Part shown: piece by piece, positions 27,930 to 37,402 of the stretch
How the letters are laid out: the number at the start of each line of letters is the position of its first letter
Numbering within the stretch: the stretch's first letter is position 1
Source: an uncultured Clostridia bacterium
Lineage (GTDB): Bacteria > Bacillota > Clostridia > TANB77 > CAG-508
Assembly: GCA_947623945.1 (NCBI GenBank)
Contig: CANQHU010000002.1
Coordinates: 1-64,000, forward strand
Direction of reading: 5' to 3'
DNA length: 64,000 nucleotides
The notes under the pieces: model-generated
What the model was told of the DNA's origin: nothing
The model's database searches: none
The model's input: only the letters and a program-made list of their open reading frames with translations
Position numbers and translations under genes: made by a program

Positions 27930-28685
27930 ATGAATAAAAAAGTAAAAACTATATTACTAATAATATTTATAGGACTATTCATTTTCTCTTTCTATAAAAT
28001 AGTTTGTTATTTTATAGAATCAAATAACAATAAAAAAACAACTGACAATCTTATAGAAAAAGCAATAGTAAATGTAGAAAATGAGGAAATCTATGAAGAA
28101 GAGGAAAATGAATACAAAATCCCTTTTACAGTAGACTTTGATGTATTAAAACAACAAAATAAAGACATAGTAGGATGGATTTATGCAAAAGACACACCTA
28201 TAAACAATCCTGTTTTACAAAGTAATGATAATATGTATTATTTAAAAAAACTAATAACTGGAGAATATAATTCAGCTGGAAGTTTATTTATGGATTATAG
28301 AAATGACTGTAAAATGCAAAATGGCAATACTATAATATATGGACATAATATGAAAAATGGAACTATGTTTGGCAGTTTGCAAAAATATAAAAATCAGGAC
28401 TACTATGAAACTCATAAACTTATGTATTATTTTACACCGGAAAAAAATTATTTAGTAAGAATATTTTGCGCATGCACAGAATCAACAAATTCTAAAATAT
28501 ACACATTTAATAATTTAACCCAAAGTATAATAGACAATATTATAAAAAAATCAAACTTTACAAGTGATGTAACTGTAACAGAAAATGATAAAATTATAAC
28601 ACTTTCAACTTGTGCCTATGAATATAAAGATGCAAGATATGTCGTGCTTGGAAAACTAGAAGAAATACCCAATGAGCAATCTTGA
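27930..28685 (+). CDS. srtB: Class B sortase
   Basis: 251 residues. An N-terminal signal anchor (about 7-25) precedes the sortase domain: IIYGHNMKNGTMFGSL carries the catalytic His, TLSTCAYEY the catalytic Cys, and DARYVVLGKL the Arg. The TLSTC motif is typical of class B. It should anchor the protein encoded next, which ends in a PNTG-type sorting signal. The ribosome-binding site is weak (GAAGGTACG). Confidence 0.92.
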   Translation: MNKKVKTILLIIFIGLFIFSFYKIVCYFIESNNNKKTTDNLIEKAIVNVENEEIYEEEENEYKIPFTVDFDVLKQQNKDIVGWIYAKDTPINNPVLQSNDNMYYLKKLITGEYNSAGSLFMDYRNDCKMQNGNTIIYGHNMKNGTMFGSLQKYKNQDYYETHKLMYYFTPEKNYLVRIFCACTESTNSKIYTFNNLTQSIIDNIIKKSNFTSDVTVTENDKIITLSTCAYEYKDARYVVLGKLEEIPNEQS

Positions 28686-28769
28686 TTTAAATGGTTTATA
28701 TTTAAAATATAAAAATATATTATCTTGTTAGAAAATAAAGAAATCTAACAAGGGAAAAGAGGTAAAAAA

Positions 28770-30326
28770 ATGAAAACAAAAACAAGAAAAATGTTAGCAT
28801 TAATTATTTTAACAATAATGGTATTAACAATTGTACCAATTACTAGGGTTTGGGCAGAAACAGATGTTAAACCAATATTTGCAATCTCTAAAAATATCAT
28901 TATGAAAAGAGATGAAACTTCTACATTAGATGTATCAGTTAATGAAAAGTTGGAATTTATAAGTTTTAGGACCAACTTAAAATATGATGCAAATGCTATT
29001 GAAATTACAGGAATTGATGAAGGAGAGAATTTTCCTAATAATGCAAAATTAGAAACAATTACACAAGAAATGGGAGAAAAAATAACTGGACTTGAAATTA
29101 CGAGTACAAATGGAGAACCAATTGCAATTAATTCTGCACGACTTTTCGGAATTAATGTAAAAGCTAAAGATAATGCGAATTTAGGAAAATATACAATTAA
29201 TTTGACTCAAGCAGAATTATTAAGCGATGATGATGAAAAGATTAATATTACACCCCAACCAGGAAGCATAATAATTACTGAAATGGATAATTCTAATGAC
29301 AAACTCGAATTTAATATGATTTACACTGAAAAAATGTTTCCAGGAGAAGAACAGATAATTTCAGTTTTGGCTAATGATGAATTGAACTTTAGACTTATCT
29401 CTTCACTACTTTCATATGATGATGGTATTGAAGTAGTAGATGTAAAAAAGGGAAATGGTTTACCAGATGATGCGGAGGTTGTTCTTTACCATGATGGAAT
29501 ATTAGGACAAATTAATGGATTCGATATCCAAGGTAAAGGTGTAATTCAAATAGATCCAAATGAAGAACTCGTAAATATCACAATAAAAACATCTGAAAAT
29601 GCTACACCGGGAAATGGGAAAATTGGAATTGATTGGAACGATATTCTTAACCAAGATTGGAATGAGGTAATAGCAGATAATATATCAGCTAATATTCAAA
29701 TTATGCCAGAACTTAAAGGAATAGAATTTATAGATTCAAGAATAGAAATTAGTAGAGGTACAGAATTTAAAATGCAATATAAACTTACACCAGAAAATAT
29801 ATCTCCACTTCCAAAAATAGAATGGATTACAGCAAATAAAGATGTAGCAACAGTAGATAGTAACGGAATAGTAACAGCAGTAGGAGTAGGAGAGACAACC
29901 ATAACAGCAAAAGTAGGAGAATATACGGCAACAGCACAAATAATAGTTACAGAAAAGCCAACTATAAAACCTATTATAGAAATAAGAAGAAATAAATTAG
30001 TAGTAGGAGAAACAGAACAAATAAATGTTAAAATAGAACCAGAAGATGCAGCAAATTTGATAGAGAAAATAGAATATTCATCAAGTGACCCTACCATTGC
30101 AACAGTAAACGAAAAAGGAATTATTAAAGCAATAAATCCAGGAAAAGTGAGGATTAATGCAATAATAAATGAAAAATTTGTAAGTGAAGTTGAAATAACT
30201 GTGACAAATCCTGATGTTCCAAATACTGGAGATAGTTCAATTACTTTATTTATTTCAATAATGCTAATTTCACTTGCTGGAATAGTTTGGCTAACAATTA
30301 TAAAAAGAACTGGATATAGTAATTAA
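28770..30326 (+). CDS. Sortase-anchored surface protein with cohesin-like and Big_2 domains
   Basis: 518 residues. Signal peptide (about 1-30, cleavage near VWAET). Two cohesin/carbohydrate-binding-like beta-sandwich repeats follow (about 33-170 and 180-310). Then come two bacterial Ig-like (Big_2) domains (about 315-395 and 400-480), each with the ATVDSNGIVTAVGVGETTI-type signature. The end is a sorting signal, DVPNTGDSS, then a membrane helix and a KR tail. It is the probable substrate of the adjacent sortase and displayed on the wall, perhaps for adhesion. The promoter region carries an AAAGAGG ribosome-binding site. Confidence 0.85.
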   Translation: MKTKTRKMLALIILTIMVLTIVPITRVWAETDVKPIFAISKNIIMKRDETSTLDVSVNEKLEFISFRTNLKYDANAIEITGIDEGENFPNNAKLETITQEMGEKITGLEITSTNGEPIAINSARLFGINVKAKDNANLGKYTINLTQAELLSDDDEKINITPQPGSIIITEMDNSNDKLEFNMIYTEKMFPGEEQIISVLANDELNFRLISSLLSYDDGIEVVDVKKGNGLPDDAEVVLYHDGILGQINGFDIQGKGVIQIDPNEELVNITIKTSENATPGNGKIGIDWNDILNQDWNEVIADNISANIQIMPELKGIEFIDSRIEISRGTEFKMQYKLTPENISPLPKIEWITANKDVATVDSNGIVTAVGVGETTITAKVGEYTATAQIIVTEKPTIKPIIEIRRNKLVVGETEQINVKIEPEDAANLIEKIEYSSSDPTIATVNEKGIIKAINPGKVRINAIINEKFVSEVEITVTNPDVPNTGDSSITLFISIMLISLAGIVWLTIIKRTGYSN

Positions 30327-30334
30327 AAATAAAA
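30304..30334 (+). repeat. 31-bp exact direct repeat, copy 2 (3' end of the surface-protein gene)
   Basis: Encodes the same RTGYSN-stop ending as the LCP gene although the two proteins are unrelated. Confidence 0.9.
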
Positions 30335-30375
30335 AAATGTTACATAATAAATATAAAAAATTATGTAGCATTTTT
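30335..30375 (+). terminator. Terminator after the surface-protein gene
   Basis: AAATGTTACATAAT pairs with ATTATGTAGCATTT (one G-T) and is followed by T residues. Confidence 0.82.
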
Positions 30376-30425
30376 ATTTATGTTTATTTAATACACAAAA
30401 AAATCAACAAATATTCAACAAAATA

Positions 30426-30454
30426 TTGCAAATCTTGACACAAAATAGTATAAT
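30426..30454 (+). promoter_or_regulatory. Promoter of the exopolysaccharide locus
   Basis: TTGCAA at 30426-30431, 17 bases, TATAAT at 30449-30454. A TTGACA at 30435 is too close to this -10 to be used with it. Confidence 0.7.
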
Positions 30455-30503
30455 AGAAAATGTGGATTATAGTCAAATACATTAAAATAAAGAGGGGAAA
30501 ATA

Positions 30504-31124
30504 ATGTATATAAAAATCAAAAGAATATTAGATTTTATTTTAGCAATTATATTATTAATTATTTTAGCAATTCCAATGTTAATTATTGCAATTTGTATAA
30601 AAATAGAAGATGGTGGACCAATTATATATAAATCAAAAAGAATGGGAAAAGATTTAAAAGAATTTGAATTTTATAAGTTTAGATCTATGAAGACTGCAAG
30701 AAAAGAATTAAATAGTAATTTGACACATGAACAAATGCTTACAAAAACAGGAAAATTTATTCGTAAGACAAGCTTAGATGAATTACCACAATTATTTAAT
30801 ATTATAAAAGGAGAAATGAGTTTTATAGGACCAAGACCTTGGATTCCAGAATATTATGTTTGGTTTACAGATGAACAAAAAAGAAGAGTAAGCGTTTTGC
30901 CAGGAATTTCTGGATTAGCACAAGTAAAAGGAAGAAATGGAATTAATATATTTAAAAAAATAGATTACGATTTACAATATATAAATAGAATAAGTTTTAA
31001 ACAAGATTTATACCTAGTATTTGAAACAATAAAAACTATATTTTCTAAAGCAAATGCAGAAATAACAGAAGAAGGAATAAAAGAAGAAATAAGAAATTTA
31101 AAAGAAAAAAGAATACAAATATAA
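30504..31124 (+). CDS. Undecaprenyl-phosphate sugar-1-phosphate transferase (priming enzyme)
   Basis: 206 residues, the compact form of the bacterial sugar transferase family (PglC/EpsL type). An N-terminal re-entrant membrane helix (about 8-32) is followed by YKFRSM, the catalytic DELPQLFNIIKGEMS and GPRP motifs. It moves a sugar-1-phosphate onto undecaprenyl phosphate, the first step of repeat-unit synthesis. It is the first gene of the locus. AGAGGGG precedes the ATG. Confidence 0.93.
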   Translation: MYIKIKRILDFILAIILLIILAIPMLIIAICIKIEDGGPIIYKSKRMGKDLKEFEFYKFRSMKTARKELNSNLTHEQMLTKTGKFIRKTSLDELPQLFNIIKGEMSFIGPRPWIPEYYVWFTDEQKRRVSVLPGISGLAQVKGRNGINIFKKIDYDLQYINRISFKQDLYLVFETIKTIFSKANAEITEEGIKEEIRNLKEKRIQI

Positions 31125-31160
31125 AAAAACCATGTAATACATTGAAAGGAAAATATAATA

Positions 31161-31916
31161 GTGGAAGAATTAGTAAGTATAATAGTACCTACATTTAATA
31201 ACGAAAAATTTATTAAAGATACTATAACTAAAGTTCAAGAACAAACTTATAAAAATTGGGAAATGATTTTTATAAATGATGCATCAACCGACAATAGCAA
31301 ATATATAATAGAAAAGTATATAGATAAAGACAAAAGAATACAATTAATTAATTTAGAACAAAATTCTGGTGTAGCAATTGCTAGAAACAAAGGAATAGAA
31401 AAGGCTAAAGGAAAATATATAGCTTTTCTAGATGCTGATGATATTTGGGATAGTATAAAATTGGAAAAACAAATTAAATTTATGGAAGATAATGAATATG
31501 CTTTTACATATACGGATTATCAATTTGTAAATGAGCAAGGTGAAAAAAAAGGAAAAATAGTAGAAGTACCTAAAACAATAAGCTATAAGCAAGCATTAAA
31601 GAATACAACTATTTTTACATCTACTGTAATTTTAAATGTTGATAGATTAGGTAAAAATTTGATAAAAATGCCTAATATAAGAAAAGGGCAAGACACAGCA
31701 ACATGGTGGCAAATATTAAAAACAGGGATTATTGCATATGGATTAAATGAATGCCTATCTATGTATAGAAGAAGTAGTAATACATTATCTTCTAACAAGA
31801 TTAAAGCATTAAAAAGAACATGGTATTTATATAGAAATGTAGAAAAATTTTCTGTAATAAGAAGTTTTTATTATTTTTGCTGGTATGTATTAAATGCGAT
31901 AAAAAGGAGAATATGA
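31161..31916 (+). CDS. Glycosyltransferase family 2
   Basis: 251 residues, GTG start behind GAAAGGA. GT-A fold with IVPTFNNEKFI, INDASTDNS, and the DxD motif as FLDADDIWD near residue 92. TWWQILKTG matches the EpsJ/RfaG-type GT2 acceptor region. Soluble or membrane-associated; adds a sugar to the lipid-linked unit. The specific sugar is unknown. One base separates it from the next gene. Confidence 0.88.
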   Translation: MEELVSIIVPTFNNEKFIKDTITKVQEQTYKNWEMIFINDASTDNSKYIIEKYIDKDKRIQLINLEQNSGVAIARNKGIEKAKGKYIAFLDADDIWDSIKLEKQIKFMEDNEYAFTYTDYQFVNEQGEKKGKIVEVPKTISYKQALKNTTIFTSTVILNVDRLGKNLIKMPNIRKGQDTATWWQILKTGIIAYGLNECLSMYRRSSNTLSSNKIKALKRTWYLYRNVEKFSVIRSFYYFCWYVLNAIKRRI

Positions 31917-31917
31917 A

Positions 31918-32781
31918 ATGAAAAAAAAAATAGGAAAAAAATTTTTTGAACTATTAACAAAATTATCACCACATTTTAGCGCAATTATTCTATATATATA
32001 TAGAACAAAGGAGATACCAAATTTAAAAAAACCAAAAACTTTTAATGAAAAAACAACGAATTTAAAGTTGAGTTATAAAGATAATTTATTTATAAGTAAA
32101 TGTGCTGATAAATATGAAGTTAGAGAGTATGTGAAAAATAAAGGACTAGGTAATATATTAAACGAATTGTATTTTGTTAGCGATAATGTTGAAAAAATTA
32201 ATTTTGAAGAATTGCCTGACAAATTTGCACTTAAATGTACTCATGGATGTGCGTACAATATTATTTGCAATAATAAAAGTGAATTAGATATTAATAATGC
32301 AAAAGAAAAACTACAAAGATGGTTAAAAGAAAAGTATGGCTTAGCAACTCAAGAATTACATTATTTAAATATAAGACCTAGAATAATATGTGAAAAAAAT
32401 TTGTGCAATGAAAATGGAAAAATACCAATGGATTATAAATTTTATTGTATAGATGGAAAAGCAATAGGAATATTAGTATGCTCAGAAAGAAATATAAAAA
32501 CTCATGCCGTAAAATTAAATTTTTATGATTTAAATTGGAAAGAGTTACCATATATAAAAGAAAAAGATAGAGGACAGTCAATGATCGAAAAACCAAAAAA
32601 ATTAGACGAAATGATAAAATATGCAGAAAAATTATCTGAAGACTTCAAGTTTGTTAGAGTAGATTTTTATAATGATAATGGAAATATAATTTTTGGCGAA
32701 TTAACATTTACACCAGCTTGTTGTTGTGCACCATATTACAGTAAACAAGGAAATATAGAATTGGGAAATTTAATAAAATAG
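31918..32781 (+). CDS. TupA-like ATP-grasp protein
   Basis: 287 residues. Matches the TupA-like ATP-grasp family through PKTFNEKTTNLKL, ADKYEVREYV, LKCTHGCAYNIIC and VDFYNDNGNIIFGELTFTPA. These proteins are found only in polysaccharide/teichuronopeptide clusters and are thought to ligate an amino acid or similar group to a sugar acid. The UDP-glucuronate genes downstream give a possible acceptor. It has a paralogue at 36379. Confidence 0.85.
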   Translation: MKKKIGKKFFELLTKLSPHFSAIILYIYRTKEIPNLKKPKTFNEKTTNLKLSYKDNLFISKCADKYEVREYVKNKGLGNILNELYFVSDNVEKINFEELPDKFALKCTHGCAYNIICNNKSELDINNAKEKLQRWLKEKYGLATQELHYLNIRPRIICEKNLCNENGKIPMDYKFYCIDGKAIGILVCSERNIKTHAVKLNFYDLNWKELPYIKEKDRGQSMIEKPKKLDEMIKYAEKLSEDFKFVRVDFYNDNGNIIFGELTFTPACCCAPYYSKQGNIELGNLIK

Positions 32782-32790
32782 GGAGAAAAG

Positions 32791-33837
32791 ATGGAATTAA
32801 GAAGAATTGGTATCATAGGACATTTTTGTATAAACGGAAATAGAATGGATGGACAAACAGTTAAAACGCGTGAAATTAATGACTATCTTGAAAAAAATTT
32901 TGAAAAAGAAACATTAAAATTTGATACATATAAAAATAGTCGAAACCCTATAAAAATAGTAAAGAACACGTATAAAGTTATAAAAAATAGTAAGAATGTA
33001 ATTCTTATAGTTTCAAGTAGAGGATATAAAATTTTATTACCTATAATTAATTTTTTTAATATATTCTATAAAAGAAAAATATTTGATTTTGTTATAGGTG
33101 GTAATAGGTATAAAATATTTGATAAAAGTAAATTTTTAAAAAAAGAAGCAAAAAAAGTAAACAAAATATATGTCGAATCCAATAAAATCAAACAAGAGTA
33201 TGAAAAACGTGATATTCATAATGTGGAAATAATACCTAATTTTAAAAATATTAAACCAATAGATGAAAAAGAAATTAAAAAAAATATAAAAAAAGAAAAA
33301 ATAAAACTTTGTACATTTTCACGAGTACATTTAGCTAAAGGAATAGAAGATAGTATAGAAACTGTAAAATTAGCAAATACAATATTAGGAAAGAATATAT
33401 TTGAATTAGATATATATGGTGAAATTGACGAAAAATATAAAGAAAAATTTGATAAAATAAAAGACAATTTACCAAATTATATTACTTACAAAGGTTGTGT
33501 TAATTCTAATAATGCAACAGAAATATTAAAACAGTATGATTTAATGCTATTTTTAACATATTGGATGGGGGAAGGCTTTCCTGGTACTATAATAGATGCT
33601 TTTAATTCAGCTTTACCAGTAATAGCAACTGATTGGAATTATAATTTTGATATATTAGAAGATAATAGAACAGGAATAAAGGTACCATTAAAACAACCAA
33701 AGGAAGTAGCAAAAAAACTAATTGAACTTTATGAAAATCAAGGTGAAATAGTGAAAATGAAATATGAATGCTTAAAAGAAAGTAAAAAATACAATCCAAA
33801 GGAAGCAATGAAAAAATTTATTGTAGAAATTGAATAA
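32791..33837 (+). CDS. Glycosyltransferase family 4
   Basis: 348 residues. GT-B fold with the donor-binding C-terminal half intact: LCTFSRVHLAKGIEDSIE near residue 171 and GEGFPGTIIDAFNSALPVI (E-x7-E motif) near 252. The N-terminal half has GHFCINGNRMDGQTVKTREI. Retaining transferase acting on the lipid-linked glycan. GGAGAAA before the ATG. Confidence 0.88.
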   Translation: MELRRIGIIGHFCINGNRMDGQTVKTREINDYLEKNFEKETLKFDTYKNSRNPIKIVKNTYKVIKNSKNVILIVSSRGYKILLPIINFFNIFYKRKIFDFVIGGNRYKIFDKSKFLKKEAKKVNKIYVESNKIKQEYEKRDIHNVEIIPNFKNIKPIDEKEIKKNIKKEKIKLCTFSRVHLAKGIEDSIETVKLANTILGKNIFELDIYGEIDEKYKEKFDKIKDNLPNYITYKGCVNSNNATEILKQYDLMLFLTYWMGEGFPGTIIDAFNSALPVIATDWNYNFDILEDNRTGIKVPLKQPKEVAKKLIELYENQGEIVKMKYECLKESKKYNPKEAMKKFIVEIE

Positions 33838-33862
33838 TAATAGTTTGCAGGAGGAAAAAATA

Positions 33863-34945
33863 TTGAAAATTTTATTTTGTATAGGAAGCTTAGAAAAAGG
33901 TGGAGCAGAAAGAGTGATTTCAAATCTAGCAAATGATTTTATAAAAAATAATGAAATTGTTATAACTACGACTATAAAAAAAATTGAGTATGCTTTAGAT
34001 GAAAATATAAAATTTTATAGTTTAGAAGATGAAAAAAAATTAAATGAACTACGACGATTAACAAAATTATATAAAATAGTAAAAAAAGAAAAGCCAGATG
34101 TAATAATATCTTTTTTAACAGGACCTAATTTTAGAATTTTATTATTAAAAAAATTTATAAATATTCCTACTATAATATCTGTTAGAAATGATCCTAAAAT
34201 AGAATATGGAACATTAAAACGTAAAATTTTTATGAAAGTGTTATATCCTTTAGCAGATGGATTTGTATTTCAGACGCAAGAGGCAAAGAACTTTTTTTCA
34301 ACAAAAATTCAAAACAAATCAGTTGTAATTCCAAATCCAATCAAAAGTGAATTTTTAAAAAGAAAAATTTATGAAGGTAAAAAAGAAAAAACAATAATTT
34401 CAGTAGGAAGATTAGAAAAACAAAAAAATCATAAATTATTGATAGAGGCTTTTTATGAAATAAGTAATGAAATACCAGAATATAAATTAATTATTTATGG
34501 AGAAGGGGCATTAAGAAGAGAATTAGAAGAAGAAATAAAAAAATTAGGATTAGAAGACAAAATTATATTGGCAGGAATAACAGATAATATTGCAGAAAAA
34601 ATAGAAAAAGCTAAATTATTTGTAATGTCATCTGATTATGAAGGAATGCCAAATGCGTTAATGGAAGCAATGGCATTAGGATTAGTTTGCATATCAACAG
34701 ATTGCCCATGTGGTGGACCAAAATTTTTGATAAAGAATAATAAAAATGGATATTTAACAAAAGTAAATGATAAATTTGAACTTGCAGAAATAATGAAAGA
34801 TGTTCTAAAAAATAAAAATGATATGGAATTAAAAGAGATATCTAATAATGCAAGAAAAATGGCATTAACATTAAAAGAAGAAAATATAGACCAAATATGG
34901 TATAAATATATAACAGAAGTTATAACAAATAATTTACAAAAGTAA
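33863..34945 (+). CDS. Glycosyltransferase family 4
   Basis: 360 residues from TTG 33863, chosen because AGGAGG lies just upstream and the protein then starts MKILFCIGSLEKGGAERV, the classical GT4 start. The C-terminal half has SVGRLEKQKNHKLLIEAF and YEGMPNALMEAMALG, with the catalytic Glu pair. DCPCGGPKFLI follows, as in GalNAc transferase-like members. Confidence 0.9.
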   Translation: MKILFCIGSLEKGGAERVISNLANDFIKNNEIVITTTIKKIEYALDENIKFYSLEDEKKLNELRRLTKLYKIVKKEKPDVIISFLTGPNFRILLLKKFINIPTIISVRNDPKIEYGTLKRKIFMKVLYPLADGFVFQTQEAKNFFSTKIQNKSVVIPNPIKSEFLKRKIYEGKKEKTIISVGRLEKQKNHKLLIEAFYEISNEIPEYKLIIYGEGALRRELEEEIKKLGLEDKIILAGITDNIAEKIEKAKLFVMSSDYEGMPNALMEAMALGLVCISTDCPCGGPKFLIKNNKNGYLTKVNDKFELAEIMKDVLKNKNDMELKEISNNARKMALTLKEENIDQIWYKYITEVITNNLQK

Positions 34946-34960
34946 TTTTAGGAGGAAAAA

Positions 34961-36382
34961 ATGAATGGCAATATTTCAGATATAAATTATTGGATATTAA
35001 AAATAATATATGTTTTGTTTGGAATGTACATAATAATTATAAGTTATAGATCAATAAAAAAGAATAAAAAAGTTTCTATATTTAATTTTTATAATTTATA
35101 TTATTTTATTGCATTTTGCATTACTCCATTCTTTTTTCTAGATGAATTAAAAAACGGAACGTATTTAAGATATTTAAAAACTACAGAGGAAAAGTATTAC
35201 TATTTTGAAGCTTTTGCTACAATATTTGTATATTTTATTATAAAAATATCATATAAATTTTTCTTAAAAATTAAAACCAAAGAAAAAAAATATCACATTG
35301 ATATAAATACAACAAGCAATCGCTTTTTTATAATTAATATTTTTTTGTTGATATTTGCTTGGATATGCTTGATATTATGGACATACAAATTTGGCTCTAT
35401 TTTTGGAATCTTCAAATATGCATCAGATATCCGAGATCAGAGGCTAAATATACAAAACCCATTTGCATTTTTATCTAAATTTTGTGTGTTTTTTGCATTA
35501 ACATCTTATAACTTTATAATTATATTGACAAATAATATTAAAAACAAATCAAAAAATATGTTATTAACACTAATATGTCTTGCACTATCTTTATTTGGAA
35601 CTTTTATTTATATGATTAATATAGATAGTAGAGCATATATCGCAATATTTTTTATTGTATTAATGTTGTATTTTTTTGATAAAAAAATATTTAATTTAAA
35701 AATAAAAACATTTATAAAAGTTTTTGCTATAATTTTTTGTATAATTTTATTAGTATCTAATATGAATCAAATAACTGATTTTATAAAAACAGGTGAGTTT
35801 GTTAAAAGCAAGAGAAAAGACAATTTTTTTGTAAGAGAATATGGACATTTATATACAAATGGTGTGAATTTATTTTATATGTATGAAAAGGAAGAATATA
35901 ATATAAAAATGCGCTTTATAGAAAATATTAAAGAAATTCCATTTGCATGGATTCCGATAAGTAAGAAACCAGAGAATATAAGTGATTTGAATGACTATAA
36001 TACTTCTTTTTATAGAAATGCAACAGGAGAATTGCCGGTAGACATTGTTACAGCATCAATTTATAATTTTGGATATTTAGGATTATTTATAAATCCAATT
36101 ATATATTCAGCAATATTAGCGATTATAACCAAAAAATTAAAAAATAGTCTCAATTATGATAACAAGATTGGCAAAATAATATATTATTATATAGGTGTTA
36201 ATTTAGTAGGAAATTTTGTTACTTTTGTTGACATAGCGCCAATTTTAACAGGATATTTTGGTTTTATCATTTTTTATTTTTTAATTTATATTTTTTGCGG
36301 ACGAAAAAGTTTTAATGAAAAATATAAAGAAGAAAATATATATGAAAAAAATATAGTCAATGATATGGAGAGATATATATGA
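34961..36382 (+). CDS. Wzy-type polysaccharide polymerase
   Basis: 473 residues, about eleven to twelve membrane helices with large periplasmic-side loops, including one with RxxxF-type charged residues (about 280-350). The topology and its place among the glycosyltransferases identify the repeat-unit polymerase. Sequence motifs of Wzy proteins are too weak to give linkage. It overlaps the next gene by four bases (ATGA). Confidence 0.8.
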   Translation: MNGNISDINYWILKIIYVLFGMYIIIISYRSIKKNKKVSIFNFYNLYYFIAFCITPFFFLDELKNGTYLRYLKTTEEKYYYFEAFATIFVYFIIKISYKFFLKIKTKEKKYHIDINTTSNRFFIINIFLLIFAWICLILWTYKFGSIFGIFKYASDIRDQRLNIQNPFAFLSKFCVFFALTSYNFIIILTNNIKNKSKNMLLTLICLALSLFGTFIYMINIDSRAYIAIFFIVLMLYFFDKKIFNLKIKTFIKVFAIIFCIILLVSNMNQITDFIKTGEFVKSKRKDNFFVREYGHLYTNGVNLFYMYEKEEYNIKMRFIENIKEIPFAWIPISKKPENISDLNDYNTSFYRNATGELPVDIVTASIYNFGYLGLFINPIIYSAILAIITKKLKNSLNYDNKIGKIIYYYIGVNLVGNFVTFVDIAPILTGYFGFIIFYFLIYIFCGRKSFNEKYKEENIYEKNIVNDMERYI

Positions 36383-37269
36383 AAATTATAAAGTATTTAA
36401 AATCACCATCAAAAATTATTTTATATCTAATGAATAAAAATTTTTTTTGGTGGTTAGATGATGAAAAATATCTAAAATTGAGATATAGACTTATAACAAA
36501 ATCAAAATTGAATTTGGAAAATCCCGAGACTTTTAATGAAAAAATTCAATGGCTTAAAATACATGATAGAAAATTAGAATATACAAAAATGGCTGATAAA
36601 TATAAAGTAAGAGAATACATACAAGAAAAAATAGGAAAAGAATATTTAATACCATTAATAGGGTTATATAATAAATTTGACGATATAGATTTTGAAAAAC
36701 TACCAAATCAATTTGTTATTAAGTGTACACATGATTCAGGTGGACTAGTTGTGTGTACAGATAAATCAAAATTAAATATCAAAGAGACTAAAAATAAAAT
36801 AAACAAATGCATTAGTAAAAATTTTTATTGTGAAGGAAGAGAATGGCCATATAAAAATATAAAACCTAGAATTATAATAGAAAAATATATAAAAGATGAA
36901 TCAAAAAAAGGATTAAAAGATTATAAGTTATTTTGTTTTCATGGGAAAGTTAAAATGATATTAGTATGTTCAAATAGATTTATAAAATTAGAAAAGACTT
37001 TTTTTGATGAAAAATGGAATAGGATTAATTTAACAGAAGGAGAACATGATGTAAATATAACTTTGCAAAAACCATATAATTTTGAAAAAATGAAAGAATT
37101 AGCAGAAAGATTATCTAAAAATATGAAATTTTTAAGAGTTGACTTTTATGAAGTAAACAGAAAGATATATTTTGGGGAACTTACATTTTATCCAAATTCC
37201 GGATATGAAAAATTTGAACCAGATAAATGGAATAAAAAATTAGGAAATATGATAAATTTATATTTATAA
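36379..37269 (+). CDS. TupA-like ATP-grasp protein, second copy
   Basis: 296 residues. Same family as the gene at 31918 but only moderately similar: PETFNEKIQWLK, ADKYKVREYI, VIKCTHDSGGLVVC, KDYKLFCFHGKVKMI, FLRVDFYEVNRKIYFGELTFYP. ATP-dependent ligase-type fold; it probably modifies a glycan. Start overlaps the polymerase stop, so the two are co-translated. Confidence 0.85.
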   Translation: MKIIKYLKSPSKIILYLMNKNFFWWLDDEKYLKLRYRLITKSKLNLENPETFNEKIQWLKIHDRKLEYTKMADKYKVREYIQEKIGKEYLIPLIGLYNKFDDIDFEKLPNQFVIKCTHDSGGLVVCTDKSKLNIKETKNKINKCISKNFYCEGREWPYKNIKPRIIIEKYIKDESKKGLKDYKLFCFHGKVKMILVCSNRFIKLEKTFFDEKWNRINLTEGEHDVNITLQKPYNFEKMKELAERLSKNMKFLRVDFYEVNRKIYFGELTFYPNSGYEKFEPDKWNKKLGNMINLYL

Positions 37270-37286
37270 TTATAGAGGATATTGAT

Positions 37287-37367
37287 ATGATTAAATGCGG
37301 AATAATAAATTACAATAATGCAATAAATAAAATTAAAAAGATAGGAGAGGTAATACAATTAAAATAA
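37287..37367 (+). pseudogene. 26-residue gene fragment
   Basis: ATG behind AGAGGA, reading MIKCGIINYNNAINKIKKIG and six more residues. It resembles the first residues of a pyruvyl- or glycosyl-transferase but stops at once. Probably a deletion scar between the ATP-grasp and GT2 genes, though a short peptide cannot be excluded. Confidence 0.3.
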
Positions 37368-37402
37368 ATACAATTGTTGAAATAAGAGAGGAATGAAAAT
37401 AA

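Noticed and set aside
30435..30454. TTGACA at 30435 as the -35 box of the exopolysaccharide promoter
   Set aside because: The gap to TATAAT is only 8 bases; TTGCAA at 30426 gives 17.
37287..37367. Small open frame as a functional leader peptide
   Set aside because: There is no terminator or attenuator structure after it; a deletion scar is more likely.
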